Below, in pieces: positions 54,642 to 64,000 of a DNA stretch of 64,000 nt. How positions within the stretch are numbered: the first letter of the stretch is position 1; each line of letters opens with the position of its first letter. Under the pieces are notes generated by a model, which did not search any database, was not told the DNA's origin, and saw only the letters and a program-made list of their open reading frames with translations. The position numbers were made by a program, and so were the translations under genes. This DNA is from Chaetoceros tenuissimus (taxonomy: Eukaryota > Bacillariophyta > Thalassiosirophyceae > Chaetocerotales > Chaetocerotaceae): positions 496,001 through 560,000 of the forward strand of contig BLLK01000047.1 of assembly GCA_021927905.1 (NCBI GenBank), read 5' to 3'.

Positions 54642-56096
54642 TCAATACATGGCTGATGCATGATATTGAAAATTTGCTTCATGAGACGGTCTTCCGACAT
54701 AATACTGTATCTCGGGTTCAGGTTCTTCTGCCTTTTTCTTTTTTCGAAAGATGCCTAGAAATCTTTTCTTCTTCTTTTCCTTCTTTGGTGGCTTTACTCC
54801 CAAGTCGTATTTGTGACTTGGCTTCTGCATCTCGACAGGGGCATTTCCATCCTTCCAGGCATAGTAAGAATTTTCGCTTGAGATTTCCTTTTTCTCCTTC
54901 TTCTTTTTGCTTTTAGGTTTCTCCTCTTTTATCGAAGCTAGTGACTGTGTTTGCGAACTAGATATATTTCTAGAACCAAATGATTGAAAAGACGATGATG
55001 CTATAGACGATCCACTACTTCTACTCCAGCCATAGTATGAACTCATGTCAGAGTCATCTACTGCCTTCAAGTTTCCTTGAGGATGCACATCAAGCATAGC
55101 AGCAATAATTGTTCTTAAATTTTGTACTTGGTCAAAATCTTTGCCACCAATAGCAACAGCGACTGCTGGACCATAACTGTGCCACCGTTCTACCTTGAAT
55201 GTATACATGACTTTTGATAAATAGTATTTTGTCGCTATTCGTGTTATAGTGTATCCCTTCACTGTTTTGGCATAACGATCATTTTTGAAATCAATATTGA
55301 GTTTCACAAGTTTGTCGCGATCATCCTTTTCTAGATAAGGATTTGAAACCCAATCTTCATAATCTTCTTTTGATCTAAAGAAAAGTATTTGGTTATTGCC
55401 ATATGTTATCCAGAAAGTTTCTCTCCACTTTTTGATTAGTAACGACTTTATTGAAAATCTTGCAAGACAATTTCCACTATGTTTGACCGAACCATGTGAT
55501 GGTAGAGTTGACTTTATGACTTTTTGGGTCCCCATGTATTCATTCTTTGTTACTGCAAAACTTTTCTCAAGTGCAGGTGGTGGAGCAAAAGTTTTGTCAT
55601 TTAGAATAGTTGCTCCAGCTGATAAATTTGCTGATGTAGTTGTTGAATATTGAGAGTATCGACTGACAGAGGAGTAAGCACTCACATTTGACGAATTTGT
55701 ATCCCCAAAAGATTTTGTCGTACTATTCTTTCTTGAAGCAAAGGTATCTGGATTGCTATCGACAACAGGAGTTTTGCTCATATGATTAATTGGTGGTGGC
55801 GGCGGCGGCGGCGGCGGAGGTGGAGGAGGTTCTGTGATATGATGAGAAGTGGGAATAAGAACTGGTCTTTGAACCAATTGGTTGGGCGGGGGTGGTGGCT
55901 CCTTGATATGATAAGGTGGATTGATAGGAGCTGCTGGTGCTAAATCATTTCCGATTCTAGATGTGGGTGTACTGTTGAGTGCACCATCGAAGAAGTCTAC
56001 ATCTTGTTTTGTGGAAGCGACATTAGGCCTTGAACCCGAAAGATCATAGACATATTGTTTCTGGGGAGCCGGTGCAAATGGATCAAGTAAATCCAT
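54642..56096 (-). CDS. Proline-rich protein with PH-like domain
   Basis: First ATG at 56094-56096 (MDLLDPFAPAP), 484 residues, no intron. The N-terminal third is proline-rich, with a run of 13 prolines near residues 90-103 encoded by a GGC/GGT-type microsatellite on the plus strand, plus PPPPP clusters that could bind profilin or SH3/WW domains. Residues about 215-325 look like a PH-type domain: a CLARFSIKSLLIKKWRETFW first strand pair, FFRSKEDYEDWV, and a C-terminal helix QVQNLRTIIAAML. The C-terminal part is lysine-rich (KKEKKKKRFLGIFRKKKKAE), possibly membrane-associating. A signalling or cytoskeletal adaptor is inferred; the PH call is moderate. Confidence 0.78.
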   Translation of the reverse strand: MDLLDPFAPAPQKQYVYDLSGSRPNVASTKQDVDFFDGALNSTPTSRIGNDLAPAAPINPPYHIKEPPPPPNQLVQRPVLIPTSHHITEPPPPPPPPPPPPPINHMSKTPVVDSNPDTFASRKNSTTKSFGDTNSSNVSAYSSVSRYSQYSTTTSANLSAGATILNDKTFAPPPALEKSFAVTKNEYMGTQKVIKSTLPSHGSVKHSGNCLARFSIKSLLIKKWRETFWITYGNNQILFFRSKEDYEDWVSNPYLEKDDRDKLVKLNIDFKNDRYAKTVKGYTITRIATKYYLSKVMYTFKVERWHSYGPAVAVAIGGKDFDQVQNLRTIIAAMLDVHPQGNLKAVDDSDMSSYYGWSRSSGSSIASSSFQSFGSRNISSSQTQSLASIKEEKPKSKKKKEKKEISSENSYYAWKDGNAPVEMQKPSHKYDLGVKPPKKEKKKKRFLGIFRKKKKAEEPEPEIQYYVGRPSHEANFQYHASAMY

Positions 56097-56436
56097 TCTC
56101 AATAAGAATGGGGAGGGGATGGCCTACTATTTAAAAGAATATTATTTTGTTTTTTTTTTCACAAAAACGTACCACAGTACGTATTACTGTGCACCTCTTT
56201 CTCAAATTGTTGGTGTAAGAGAAGAGAAGTGATAAGTAGGTCGTGTTTAGAATAATGAGACTCCTAACCTAACTCAGATAATACTATAGTATATTCCAAA
56301 AATAAGACAATGACCTTCACTGTAAAATATAAAGTGTAATTACTTTACACTGCTACGTCCGTCTGATGTGTAGCATTTTCTAAATTCATTTATTTCTATA
56401 CTTGCAATTCATGTCAACGCATTTCGTTCTGTTGTA
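56097..56436. other. Intergenic region
   Basis: 340 bp with a T-rich tract (56146-56160) and the ACGTACCACAGTACGT inverted motif near 56166. No gene is seen. Confidence 0.4.
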
Positions 56437-57480
56437 TTACTGCAGAACCATTCCACGCCTTGGAAATTCATCCTCGCAAAACCATTTGAAATTCGTATCA
56501 TGTTTATGAGTAAAAGGCATGACACCTTCTTCTTCTCTCCTATCCCACCATGATTTGTAGTCATCCAATGATTTTGCTGGGTGACGCCAAAATACTGAAT
56601 TGAAATCATCAATGATCGTTATTGGCCTTTCGTGAGTTAATATATATGAGCCTATTGCAGCATCTTCTGCGGCGAATCTCAGACGATAATAATTTTCAAA
56701 GGGCATCTCAGAGCCAACAAATCTTGCAAGATCTCTACTCATGTAATAAAATTGACCCTGAGAATACAAGATTTCAAGATGATGATTTTCATACTTCATC
56801 CTTGAGAATTTCAAGGTAAATAAACCACCATAAATTCGTCGATTAAAGGGTGATGGTGGCAAATCATTCAACTTTTCAATGACTAACGGTATCGTTGTCA
56901 CTGTGTCATCATCTATCTTTGCTACATAATCAATGTCGAATTTTTCTGCAATCATTGATGCAAATGCCATGTATGTTATTGACTTTCCATTGTTCATATT
57001 TTCACGAATGTTCAAATATGTGCAGTCGTCTTCTACTTCAGCCCAATTATGATGTTTGGGTAAAGAAATTCGTTCATTTGATTTCGGTGACCATAATGTC
57101 TGCTGGGCATAGCTAGCTCCTCCTAGTACAAATGTGTAAATCACCCGACATTCAATTTCATCTTTTGATTTATTTGTCAGCATATCTTCATATTCTTGGA
57201 GGGAGCACACATGATGACCACCGTCTTTGATGTAAGTATTCCTTATCAGATCTCGTTTTGCAGCTGCTTCGATACTAGCCATGGAAAATATGCCAAGGAG
57301 TATTGTATTTGACTTTGCCAAAGTCTCTTCAAATCGAAACCTCGTCTCACTGCTTTGATCATCTTGCAGATGTCGGCTGTATTTCTCCCGCGGAGATGAA
57401 ATGCTCGTAGTTTGCAGAAACGCGAAGGTCATTGCAACCAATACTAACGATCTTATCCTTTTTCTCGCTGTGGTTTTCAT
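56437..57480 (-). CDS. GT31-like beta-1,3-glycosyltransferase, type II membrane protein
   Basis: First ATG at 57478-57480 (MKTTARKRIRSLVLVAMTF), 347 residues; the open frame upstream lacks ATG. A basic tail and one signal anchor (about 9-26) precede a lumenal domain. GT31 features are AAAKRDLIRNTYI (the R-xx-R-xTW-like start), VIYTFVLGG, FDIDYVAKIDDDTVT with the DDD metal-binding motif, GQFYYMSRDLARFV and AAEDAAIGSYI, the ED-x-x-(I/V)G catalytic motif. The enzyme should add galactose or GlcNAc in beta-1,3 linkage in the Golgi; acceptor unknown. The window also has a GT32-like enzyme and a sulfotransferase-like protein, all of the same topology. Confidence 0.9.
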   Translation of the reverse strand: MKTTARKRIRSLVLVAMTFAFLQTTSISSPREKYSRHLQDDQSSETRFRFEETLAKSNTILLGIFSMASIEAAAKRDLIRNTYIKDGGHHVCSLQEYEDMLTNKSKDEIECRVIYTFVLGGASYAQQTLWSPKSNERISLPKHHNWAEVEDDCTYLNIRENMNNGKSITYMAFASMIAEKFDIDYVAKIDDDTVTTIPLVIEKLNDLPPSPFNRRIYGGLFTLKFSRMKYENHHLEILYSQGQFYYMSRDLARFVGSEMPFENYYRLRFAAEDAAIGSYILTHERPITIIDDFNSVFWRHPAKSLDDYKSWWDRREEEGVMPFTHKHDTNFKWFCEDEFPRRGMVLQ

Positions 57481-57815
57481 CAGTCCAATATGAATAAGGA
57501 TTTCCAAGCCGTGGGTTTGTAAAACTAATTATTACATTATCCAAAAGTTCATGTCGTCTGTGTGTCTGTGTTGATGAGGGAACAATATGTCATTGGTCGA
57601 TTTTCGGATAAACTTTTATGGTCACATCGCGGTGAAATGTCCAGAAACGCCGATGAGAACTCTGATTTTATTCTTTAGCATATGACGCTATGAGTATATG
57701 CATATGGATGATATAATGAGTGAAGAAACCATTCGACTTGTATTCTTGTTAAAATGTATGATTAGTACAGACTAAAAGTTGTTTCAATTTAGAAGAAGAA
57801 TATTAATCCACTTCT
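57481..57815. other. Intergenic region
   Basis: 335 bp upstream of the GT31 gene and downstream of the Gln-rich gene. AT-rich; no feature recognised. Confidence 0.4.
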
Positions 57816-60662
57816 TCATATAAATGAATTTGTAAGAACTTGTCTTTTGGATACTGCGAAACTAGGCTGATTTATGCAAGAAGAGAAATCCTTCGAGGTA
57901 ATCTTCATTTTCTTTGGAACTCTACCAAGTGGAGGCTCTGTTGCATGCTTTCCGCCATGAACTTCAAAGATACGCTTAGCATTGACTTCTGCTTTCTTTG
58001 CAGCTGAAGGAAGTCTAGGAATGGTTGATAACTCTTCCATACTAGAAACATTGCACATAGATTCCTGATTCATAACTTTCATGTCTTCCTGTCTTTCCAA
58101 AGCCTCTTCAAATCGCTGACTTGTCTTTGCTGCATTTCCTTGTACCATTGAATACTGACGCCTTGTATCACATCCAAGACGGAGCATTAATGGTGGTTTG
58201 CGATTTTTAGATGTTGGATTTTTTTGACTCTCTGCTACAAGGAGATGTTGTTGATTCATCAACCTGATCCCCTCAATATTTGCGCGCTTTTTAGCAAGAT
58301 TCATGGCACCTTCTAGTGCAGTTCTAATATAGTACTGAGTTGCTTCAGATATCAATGCCAGAGTTTCATCTTGTTCTGCCATTTCGTCATTGAACCAAGA
58401 TCCGTCCGAGACATCTGGAGTTGAATCTTTTTCATCTGTGCTTTTTACTTCCGTTGGCTTCTGATTTGATTCTTTAGGCAATGGGAGTTTAGAACTTGTC
58501 TGTTCCATTTCTTCGAGTTCATCTTCCATCAATCTTAGCTTCGCCCACGCAATACGTGCAGAAACAATGTTTCGCTTATCCCATCCTTGTATATAGAGTG
58601 GCAATTTAGAAGAGCTGTCTCCGTCATCATCCTTCTCTGGTGCAACGGAAGTAGGTGATGCAATTCTAGATTTGTCACCACCATATAATCCTCTTCTTGG
58701 TTTCATTTTGGTAATACCGAAATCATCGTACAAAAGCTTTCTCTGTTCTTCGGAAATATCAATGTCTTCTTTATGCTTGTTTCCATTCAAATTTCCCAAG
58801 ATAAGTCCAATTGCACTAACATCATAATCCACGACGTGATTAAGCATCTCCATCGCTTCTTGATACTCCTTTGGTTCTGTGGACACAGGTTTCGATGATT
58901 CTTTTGCCGTTGACTTTTTCTCTGGTGATGTTGGAGTTTTTCTTGCATTCTTCTTCTTGGTAGTAGATGTCTTTCCCTTTGGAGCTTGAGCTTTTTTCTT
59001 GGGAGCTTTCTTCGCTGCAGTAGGTTTTGTTTCTGCTTTAGGTTTTTTAGTAGCTGGTTGTGTTTTTTGTTCATTTTGCTCGACAGCTTTTTGTTGCTCT
59101 TGACTCTGTCGCTGTGGTACTTGTCCTTGCTGCTCTTGTTGCATTTGTTGTTGCTGACGTTGTTGCATCTGAACAGTAGGGCTTGGTTGAGGAATTGATG
59201 TAGGTTGAATAGGCTGATCTTTGTGATGGGGAGGTAAGGACTGATCCAGAGGCAAGGAAGCTTGTCTTGCAGTACGTCTAGCTTTTCTTTGAGCTTCCTC
59301 CTCCGAATACTTGCCATTCTTCTTGTAAGTATTGTAAAGCCATTGTCGTAGATAATCTTCAGCCTTGGCCCAGTAGTTTGCACCCTGTTTTCTATCAACC
59401 AATTTCTTCAATTGCTTTTGCATCGAGGCACTTAGAGAACTAAATGCTGGATCTCCCTCTTTGTTTTTTCTAGCACATTCTTTAATGACGTGTCTGGCTT
59501 TTAGATGCATTTCTTTATCTTTTTGTTCAAGGTACTTCATGAGTACTTTTGTAAACATTAGAAATTCTTCTTTACGATTTTTACTTGTATCTGATGCAGG
59601 ATTCGCTCTAGCACTTGATGATGCAGATTGATAGTGAGATCTAGACGACGATGATGACTGATGAGTAGAAGTCGATCCCTGAGTTCGCATAGGATGTTGA
59701 GAAGATGAATGCTGCTGTCTTGATACTTGTGATATTTGCTGTTGTTGTGTTTGTCTATTAGTGTTAGAATGCATTGGATGATGCCGAGATGGCTGCTGTA
59801 CGTTAGCATTAGTCTGTTGTTGCTGCTGCACAGGCGCTTGAAGATGTGCTGGTTGTGATTTTCGTTTCAATTCTGCAATCGGTGTTGGTTCAAAGTCGAA
59901 AGCTGGTACCTTTGGTGCAGGAGCAGGAACAGGAGCAGACTGACGAACATGACTTGTATTTGTAGAATATGATTGTTGAACAGTATTTGACGGAGTTGAA
60001 AGGGAGGAAGCTGTTGGGGTTCTAGCACTACTGGATGTAGATACATGAGTATGTTGACTATATACTGACGTACTTGATGTCTGTCGTGATCTTTGTGCAG
60101 GGTTAGGCTGTCCTACTGATGTAGCTGGTCCAGAATGAGGCTGTCTATTGGAACTGATTGGCTTTACAGTAGCTGCTGTATGAGAAGAATGAGGGTGCGA
60201 ATGACGAGGAGAAGGATTCGTAGACGGCTGCTGTCTGATGACATTACTTTGCATCGAAGCAGACACTCGTCTTTGTTGCTGCGTATTATTCATTGCAATA
60301 CTGTTAGTTGCAGGATTTGTACTACTGGTTCCTATGCCAACATTACTTCTCATGGGTACAGCAGGATTAGCCGCTGACACACTTGGTTGAGTGGACATTG
60401 GTGGCCGCTGTGGCTGTGTTGTCTGTTGCACCGGCACCGGAGCTCTCTGAGGAGGAGGTCGCTGTTGAGGTATTGGAGTTTTCGCCACTTGAGGAGAAGC
60501 TACAGTTTGCATCACAGGATTGACTGCAGCAACAACTGGAGGAGGAGCCACAACAGGATTAGGAGCAACACTTCCTTGCCCGACAACTTGTACATCCCCA
60601 TTGGAATCGTCATCCGAATCGGAGTCTCCTCCCATGAGCATGCTTGCCATTTGATCTGCCAT
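57816..60662 (-). CDS. Gln-rich nuclear protein, possibly TAF4-like
   Basis: Intronless, 948 residues, ATG at 60660-60662. An acidic start (DSDSDDDSN) is followed by about 340 residues of Pro/Gln/Ser/Thr low complexity. A folded helical domain follows (about 365-450, FLMFTKVLMKYLEQKDKEMH ... YWAKAEDYLRQW), then another Gln-rich run, a Lys/Ala/Pro-rich basic segment (KKAPKKKAQAPKGKTSTT), and a C-terminal region with EATQYYIRTALEGAMNLAKK. The last segment resembles the histone-fold part of TFIID subunit TAF4, and long Gln-rich N-termini are typical of TAF4. That link is inference from a short match; a general transcriptional coactivator is a safer statement. Confidence 0.72.
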   Translation of the reverse strand: MADQMASMLMGGDSDSDDDSNGDVQVVGQGSVAPNPVVAPPPVVAAVNPVMQTVASPQVAKTPIPQQRPPPQRAPVPVQQTTQPQRPPMSTQPSVSAANPAVPMRSNVGIGTSSTNPATNSIAMNNTQQQRRVSASMQSNVIRQQPSTNPSPRHSHPHSSHTAATVKPISSNRQPHSGPATSVGQPNPAQRSRQTSSTSVYSQHTHVSTSSSARTPTASSLSTPSNTVQQSYSTNTSHVRQSAPVPAPAPKVPAFDFEPTPIAELKRKSQPAHLQAPVQQQQQTNANVQQPSRHHPMHSNTNRQTQQQQISQVSRQQHSSSQHPMRTQGSTSTHQSSSSSRSHYQSASSSARANPASDTSKNRKEEFLMFTKVLMKYLEQKDKEMHLKARHVIKECARKNKEGDPAFSSLSASMQKQLKKLVDRKQGANYWAKAEDYLRQWLYNTYKKNGKYSEEEAQRKARRTARQASLPLDQSLPPHHKDQPIQPTSIPQPSPTVQMQQRQQQQMQQEQQGQVPQRQSQEQQKAVEQNEQKTQPATKKPKAETKPTAAKKAPKKKAQAPKGKTSTTKKKNARKTPTSPEKKSTAKESSKPVSTEPKEYQEAMEMLNHVVDYDVSAIGLILGNLNGNKHKEDIDISEEQRKLLYDDFGITKMKPRRGLYGGDKSRIASPTSVAPEKDDDGDSSSKLPLYIQGWDKRNIVSARIAWAKLRLMEDELEEMEQTSSKLPLPKESNQKPTEVKSTDEKDSTPDVSDGSWFNDEMAEQDETLALISEATQYYIRTALEGAMNLAKKRANIEGIRLMNQQHLLVAESQKNPTSKNRKPPLMLRLGCDTRRQYSMVQGNAAKTSQRFEEALERQEDMKVMNQESMCNVSSMEELSTIPRLPSAAKKAEVNAKRIFEVHGGKHATEPPLGRVPKKMKITSKDFSSCINQPSFAVSKRQVLTNSFI

Positions 60663-61260
60663 TTTGAAGTATGAATCTTTTTATATATTGCAAGATGATA
60701 TTGCTCAAAGGAGATTTCTAAATAGTAACGTAAAAAGAAAAATGTAGATGACCACTCAAAAAGGAGAGAGATGGTCTTGTGATAATTTTCAAAAGTTTTG
60801 GAAGAAGATCTCCTGAGAGTCCATTATAGCTAGGTCGATAGCTACAACAACGTTTCTAACCCTTCGTCCTCCTCCTACGAAAGACATTTTGAACATGTCA
60901 GGGTGAGGAAGGTGACGCACTTCTTAGTAGATACACGTGGCATCGCTTCTCTACTTCTTCCGTTATCATACCTATGTAGTACGTACTAGTAGGAACTTCA
61001 ATTTAAAATAGTACATGAAGCTGATATCATCATGTTCCAAACCATAAACCACCAGTACGTACTCCTCCTCATCCTGGACCAAACTTCCATTGCAATGCAA
61101 AGAAGTTTGATAGAGTACGTACTTAGATACCAAGTTGAAAGTGATAAGAGCTTCGTCATGAATCTTCCCTAAACAAAATTGAATTTCCTTCTTTGTATTT
61201 TCTTGTGCAGTTGTCGCTTTTGATTTTAGATTCCCTCAGTTTCATAAAGACATTCTCCCA
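60663..61260. promoter_or_regulatory. Intergenic region with repeated AGTACGTACT motifs
   Basis: About 600 bp. GTACGTACT-type motifs occur near 60981, 61052 and 61113, the densest set in the window, upstream of the Gln-rich gene. No gene is seen. Confidence 0.45.
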
Positions 61261-62235
61261 TCTTTCATCAAGAGCGTTAACAACATCATGAATTTCCAAG
61301 TAGCAAGTAATAACTACAGGAATGGTACTGAGCGAGACATCATGAAATACTAGGAAGGATTGATGACCTGCCCCGAAGGGAAATGTCAACAAGAAGAATT
61401 TCCACAGGAGGAGGAATGATCGGACGAGGAGGAATTACCACCACCAACACTTCTACCACAAGCAGACAAAGGCTAGCAAGTAATAACCAGACTTCCTGTT
61501 TCTCTCAGGATAATACAGAATCTCCAATGATGCTCAGCAGGCACCACCCGTATATGAGTTTGTATTCTTCCATATATCATGACAGTTCAAGAAGAGTCAT
61601 GTCAGATGATCTCATCATAGGAACAACAACAAAAAAGGAAGCCAGTGAAATGCATACTGAAGATTGCAGTCCTATACTAAGAAGATGAAGAAGCAAGCAA
61701 GAAGTGAGAACAATTATCGAGAACGCGATGGCCTGTCTTGATGATCTTGACTTTTAATGTTTGTTATCACCAGTTTTTACGCAGCGCATCAGCCAGTCGC
61801 AAGAAGAAAATATTGCAACGCGTTCATCATTTTTATCACTACGATTTTTTTCACTGTCACTTATTATTATGTAAGGTCTAAATGTAAGATATAATTTTGA
61901 ATCTAAAGGATTTCTTGCTTTCATCGTAGCAATAGCTAGCTGCAGCAGATAGTGCCACTACGTAGTATTGAGCGAAGTAGTCGCATTCGGATTCGATTAC
62001 TTCACAAGGGGAGAAACAAGAGGAGGTAGGGCCACCGATACCCAGGCAAGAATACAACCCTTCTCACTGCTCACAATCAAAAGAGTTAGATTCTATAAAT
62101 AGGCTAGTAAAGGTCGTGCTAGAGACAAAAAAGGAAGAGTTGGGATCTTCATCGAGCTGCGACCTGAAATGTTGACAAAAAGGTGTGCCTGGACTTCAAC
62201 CTAAAGTTGCAATTCTACATTCTCGTAGTCACGAT
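61261..62235 (+). repeat. Tandem duplicated small-gene unit, copy A
   Basis: Shares ordered blocks with 62520-63420: AACATCAT-ATGAATTTC, the AGAAGAATTTCCACAGGAGG motif, TCTCCAATGAT, ATTATCGAGAACGCGAT, and GTTGACAAAAAGGTG. The copies are strongly diverged with indels, so the duplication is old. Confidence 0.7.
61383..61688 (+). pseudogene. Small unknown Arg/Ser/Thr-rich protein, copy A (decayed?)
   Basis: 101 residues from ATG at 61383, starting MSTRRISTGGGMIGRGG and containing SCFSQDNTESPMMLSRHHPY. The upstream sequence homologous to the start of copy B is out of frame and has a stop (ATGAATTTCCAAGTAGC... ends after about 21 codons), so the original N-terminus is lost. Basic and polar with no membrane or signal segment. 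No family recognised. Confidence 0.45.
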
Positions 62236-62519
62236 CATCTTCTTCCATTTGTATGCTCCTCCTCGTATGTTACCAAATCAAACCGCATCATATTGACGAA
62301 GCAGTATTTACTATTTGCCTTCTGAGTACTGCCTGTTTCACGTAATTAAACCATTGTATTTGCGTGTTTGCACGTCAGTTGAAACAACGGAAGTTTGATA
62401 AGTGTACGTACTTACAAGTACCTTATGTAAGGTCGTCATTTTTATCGCAGAGAGAAAGACGATGTTTGTATTTACTTGGTTTTGCTTCCTATTTCATGGT
62501 TCTCTATTTTTATTATGGT

Positions 62520-63420
62520 ATCGTTGACAACATCATCATGAATTTCAATAGGTCAAGTAATAGCAACAAGAACAGTAGCACTGAAACATCACATAAAATA
62601 CTGAGAAGGATTGATGACATGACCATAGCAGGGGAAATTTCGACAAGAAGGATTTCTACAGGAGGAACAAGAAGAATTAGTAGACGAAGCCAAATAGGAC
62701 AATACTCAGGACCTTCAGGTAATAATATGGCGTCTTGTTTTTCTTCTCGGGGTAATGAGGAATCTCCAATGATATTCAGGCATCAGTATGCTATTAAACA
62801 TTCAACATATATGGCACTTCGAGAGTCGCATGTCAGATCATCTAGCAACAGAAAAGGAGGCCAATGATATACTTGGCGAAGATAGCAGTTCTTTATTGAG
62901 AAAAAGAAGCAAGCAACAATTATCGAGAACGCGATTGCCTGCCTTGACGATCTTGGTGTCTAATTTTTTATTCATGTAATCCATTTAGAGCGCATCACGG
63001 TCACAAAACATTTTTCAAATTTTAATTAGTACGATGATGTAGCTCCTAGGAAGGGCCTAAATGTAAAATACAATTTTAGAAAGACTTTCTTACTTTGATC
63101 ATAGAATTGTAGCTACAATGTTGACTGCCAATGTTGTGCGATCGAGGAGTGGTTTTGGTCGCAGCCAGTAGGTGCAAATATTTCAGCCACGAGAAGGTGA
63201 AAGAGTTTGGGCTGGATTTCATTCAGTCGATGTCGCCAGCCAGTCACCAGCCAGCTATGGCACAGAAAAGAACAGTATCTGCTCATCAAAATCAAAAGTT
63301 AGGTATGCGATCTGCGTTGTAAAGGTAGTTATGAGAGACTAAAAGGAAGAGCTTGGGATTTCATCGAGCGAAGACGTGATTTGTTGACAAAAAGGTGTTC
63401 CTATTATAATATTGCATGTT
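62520..63420 (+). repeat. Tandem duplicated small-gene unit, copy B
   Basis: Counterpart of 61261-62235; see that entry for shared blocks. The similarity runs beyond the ORFs into both flanks. Confidence 0.7.
62538..62867 (+). pseudogene. Small unknown Arg/Ser-rich protein, copy B (decayed?)
   Basis: The ATG homologous to copy A is near 62538 (MNFNRSSNSNKNSS), giving about 110 residues; the open frame extends upstream to 62364 without homologous support. It shares STRRISTGG and SCFSSRGNEESPMIF with copy A. The continuation that matches copy A's C-terminus (SRMSDHLATEKEANDILGED) is in another frame at 62788-62979, so one copy carries a frameshift. Both copies may be decaying; a functional small gene is not excluded. 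Confidence 0.45.
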
Positions 63421-63821
63421 CACAAATTGCATGCATGTTGTACCACACACTTCTTGTCAATAATCAATTCTGTGTAGGTTCGGGCATGATAATACTTAAC
63501 ATATTATGCACAGTGTAAAAGATAAGAAGAATTTTAATGAAATTATCATTACTTTTTCATATTAATTCACCATGCACGTACCTAAGTAGGTACAATTATA
63601 AGAGAAGAGTTAGTACCTAGGTAAGCATCGGATACAATCAGCTGTTTTATTTCGACTTTTACGAGTCTAGCTATGTAGGTCTGTCGCCATATCAAATCAC
63701 ATCTCAAAGTAATATTTGATGATTGCTTGTTCTTCTTCAGCTGCATATTGTGACGTACTGTTATTTTGATGAAACATTACATTGTATAGTAGAGTATGTA
63801 CTTTTATGTTTGTTACTTTTG
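63421..63821. other. Intergenic region
   Basis: AT-rich. A CACGTACCTAAGTAGGTAC stretch near 63575 contains the inverted pair GTACCTA/TAGGTAC. No gene is seen. Confidence 0.4.
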
Positions 63822-64000
63822 CTACCCTGCTTTTTTCGGATCAAAGCTATCAAATGAATAATCCTTTAGAGACCAACTTCGATTGGTGTCGTCCTCGCAA
63901 GAAAAGGGAGAAGGAGGAAGAAATACTGAATCAAATGGAACAGGTTCTATTTCTCTTTCTTCTAATGCTGCTGCTCCACTTTTGGTCTTTTCGACTTCGT
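63822..64000 (-). CDS. Possible 3' end of a gene continuing beyond the right edge
   Basis: On the minus strand a frame is open from the window edge to a TAG at 63822-63824 (58 codons). It reads as an acidic, proline-containing tail with IEPVPFDSVFLPPSPFS and SWSLKDYSFDSFDPKKAG. The composition looks coding, and the adjacent downstream DNA is AT-rich like other 3' flanks here. Too little is visible to name a family. Confidence 0.35.
   Translation of the reverse strand, partial: EVEKTKSGAAALEEREIEPVPFDSVFLPPSPFSCEDDTNRSWSLKDYSFDSFDPKKAG

Noticed and set aside
55797-55822. GC-rich GGC-type microsatellite as a regulatory element
   Set aside because: It encodes the proline run of the PH-like protein, so coding explains it.
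1-64000. CRISPR arrays, rRNA and tRNA genes
   Set aside because: No regularly spaced short repeats and no rRNA or tRNA-like segments were recognised by eye; a covariance-model scan would be needed to exclude a tRNA.

Overview
The window is nuclear DNA from a photosynthetic stramenopile, almost certainly a diatom. The evidence is a fucoxanthin-chlorophyll type light-harvesting protein, several precursors whose signal peptide ends at an Ala|Phe plastid-import motif (SAFAP-like), a plastid acyl-ACP desaturase, AT-rich intergenic DNA and short spliceosomal introns (68-149 bp, mostly GTAAG...AG). Species is not assignable by eye. I saw no rRNA, tRNA, CRISPR array, virus-like element or recognisable transposon.

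Layout. 1-13 kb: 3' part of a peroxisomal carnitine acyltransferase, an unknown basic protein, a Golgi-type GT32 glycosyltransferase, the TFIIH helicase XPB (four exons) and a divergent kinesin. 13-21 kb: an unknown coiled-coil protein, a small plastid protein, a membrane-anchored heme oxygenase carrying six Cys-Pro motifs, a sulfotransferase-like type II membrane protein, and a protein joining two SH3-like repeats to two C2H2 zinc fingers. 21-25 kb: SMC2 (condensin).

25-38 kb is the dynamic part. The last codons of SMC2 and about 1.3 kb of downstream DNA are tandemly duplicated and decayed, with a third partial copy further on. Two about 99% identical EF-hand cation/proton antiporter genes lie in direct orientation on either side of an ionotropic glutamate receptor-like gene on the other strand. 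The second antiporter lacks the upstream exon region of the first and is followed by a 387-bp tandem array of its own 3' end, including an EF-hand.

38-64 kb: plastid SET-domain methyltransferase, VAC14, plastid stearoyl-ACP desaturase, a probable mitochondrial RNA-binding protein, an unknown disordered protein, an atypical E2F with two DNA-binding domains, the FCP gene, a small plastid protein, a PH-like proline-rich protein, a GT31 glycosyltransferase, a large Gln-rich (possibly TAF4-like) nuclear protein, then a pair of decayed tandem copies of a small unknown gene and the 3' end of a gene running off the right edge.

Functionally the window mixes housekeeping genes (transcription/repair, chromosome condensation, lipid and plastid metabolism, endolysosomal lipid signalling) with a Ca2+/ion-transport cluster at 28-37 kb, the most unusual part. 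Regulatory signals worth noting are perfect CRE palindromes (TGACGTCA) in two promoters, paired E2F-type sites (TCTGGCGCGAA) between the E2F and FCP genes, and recurring TACGTAC motifs in intergenic DNA.
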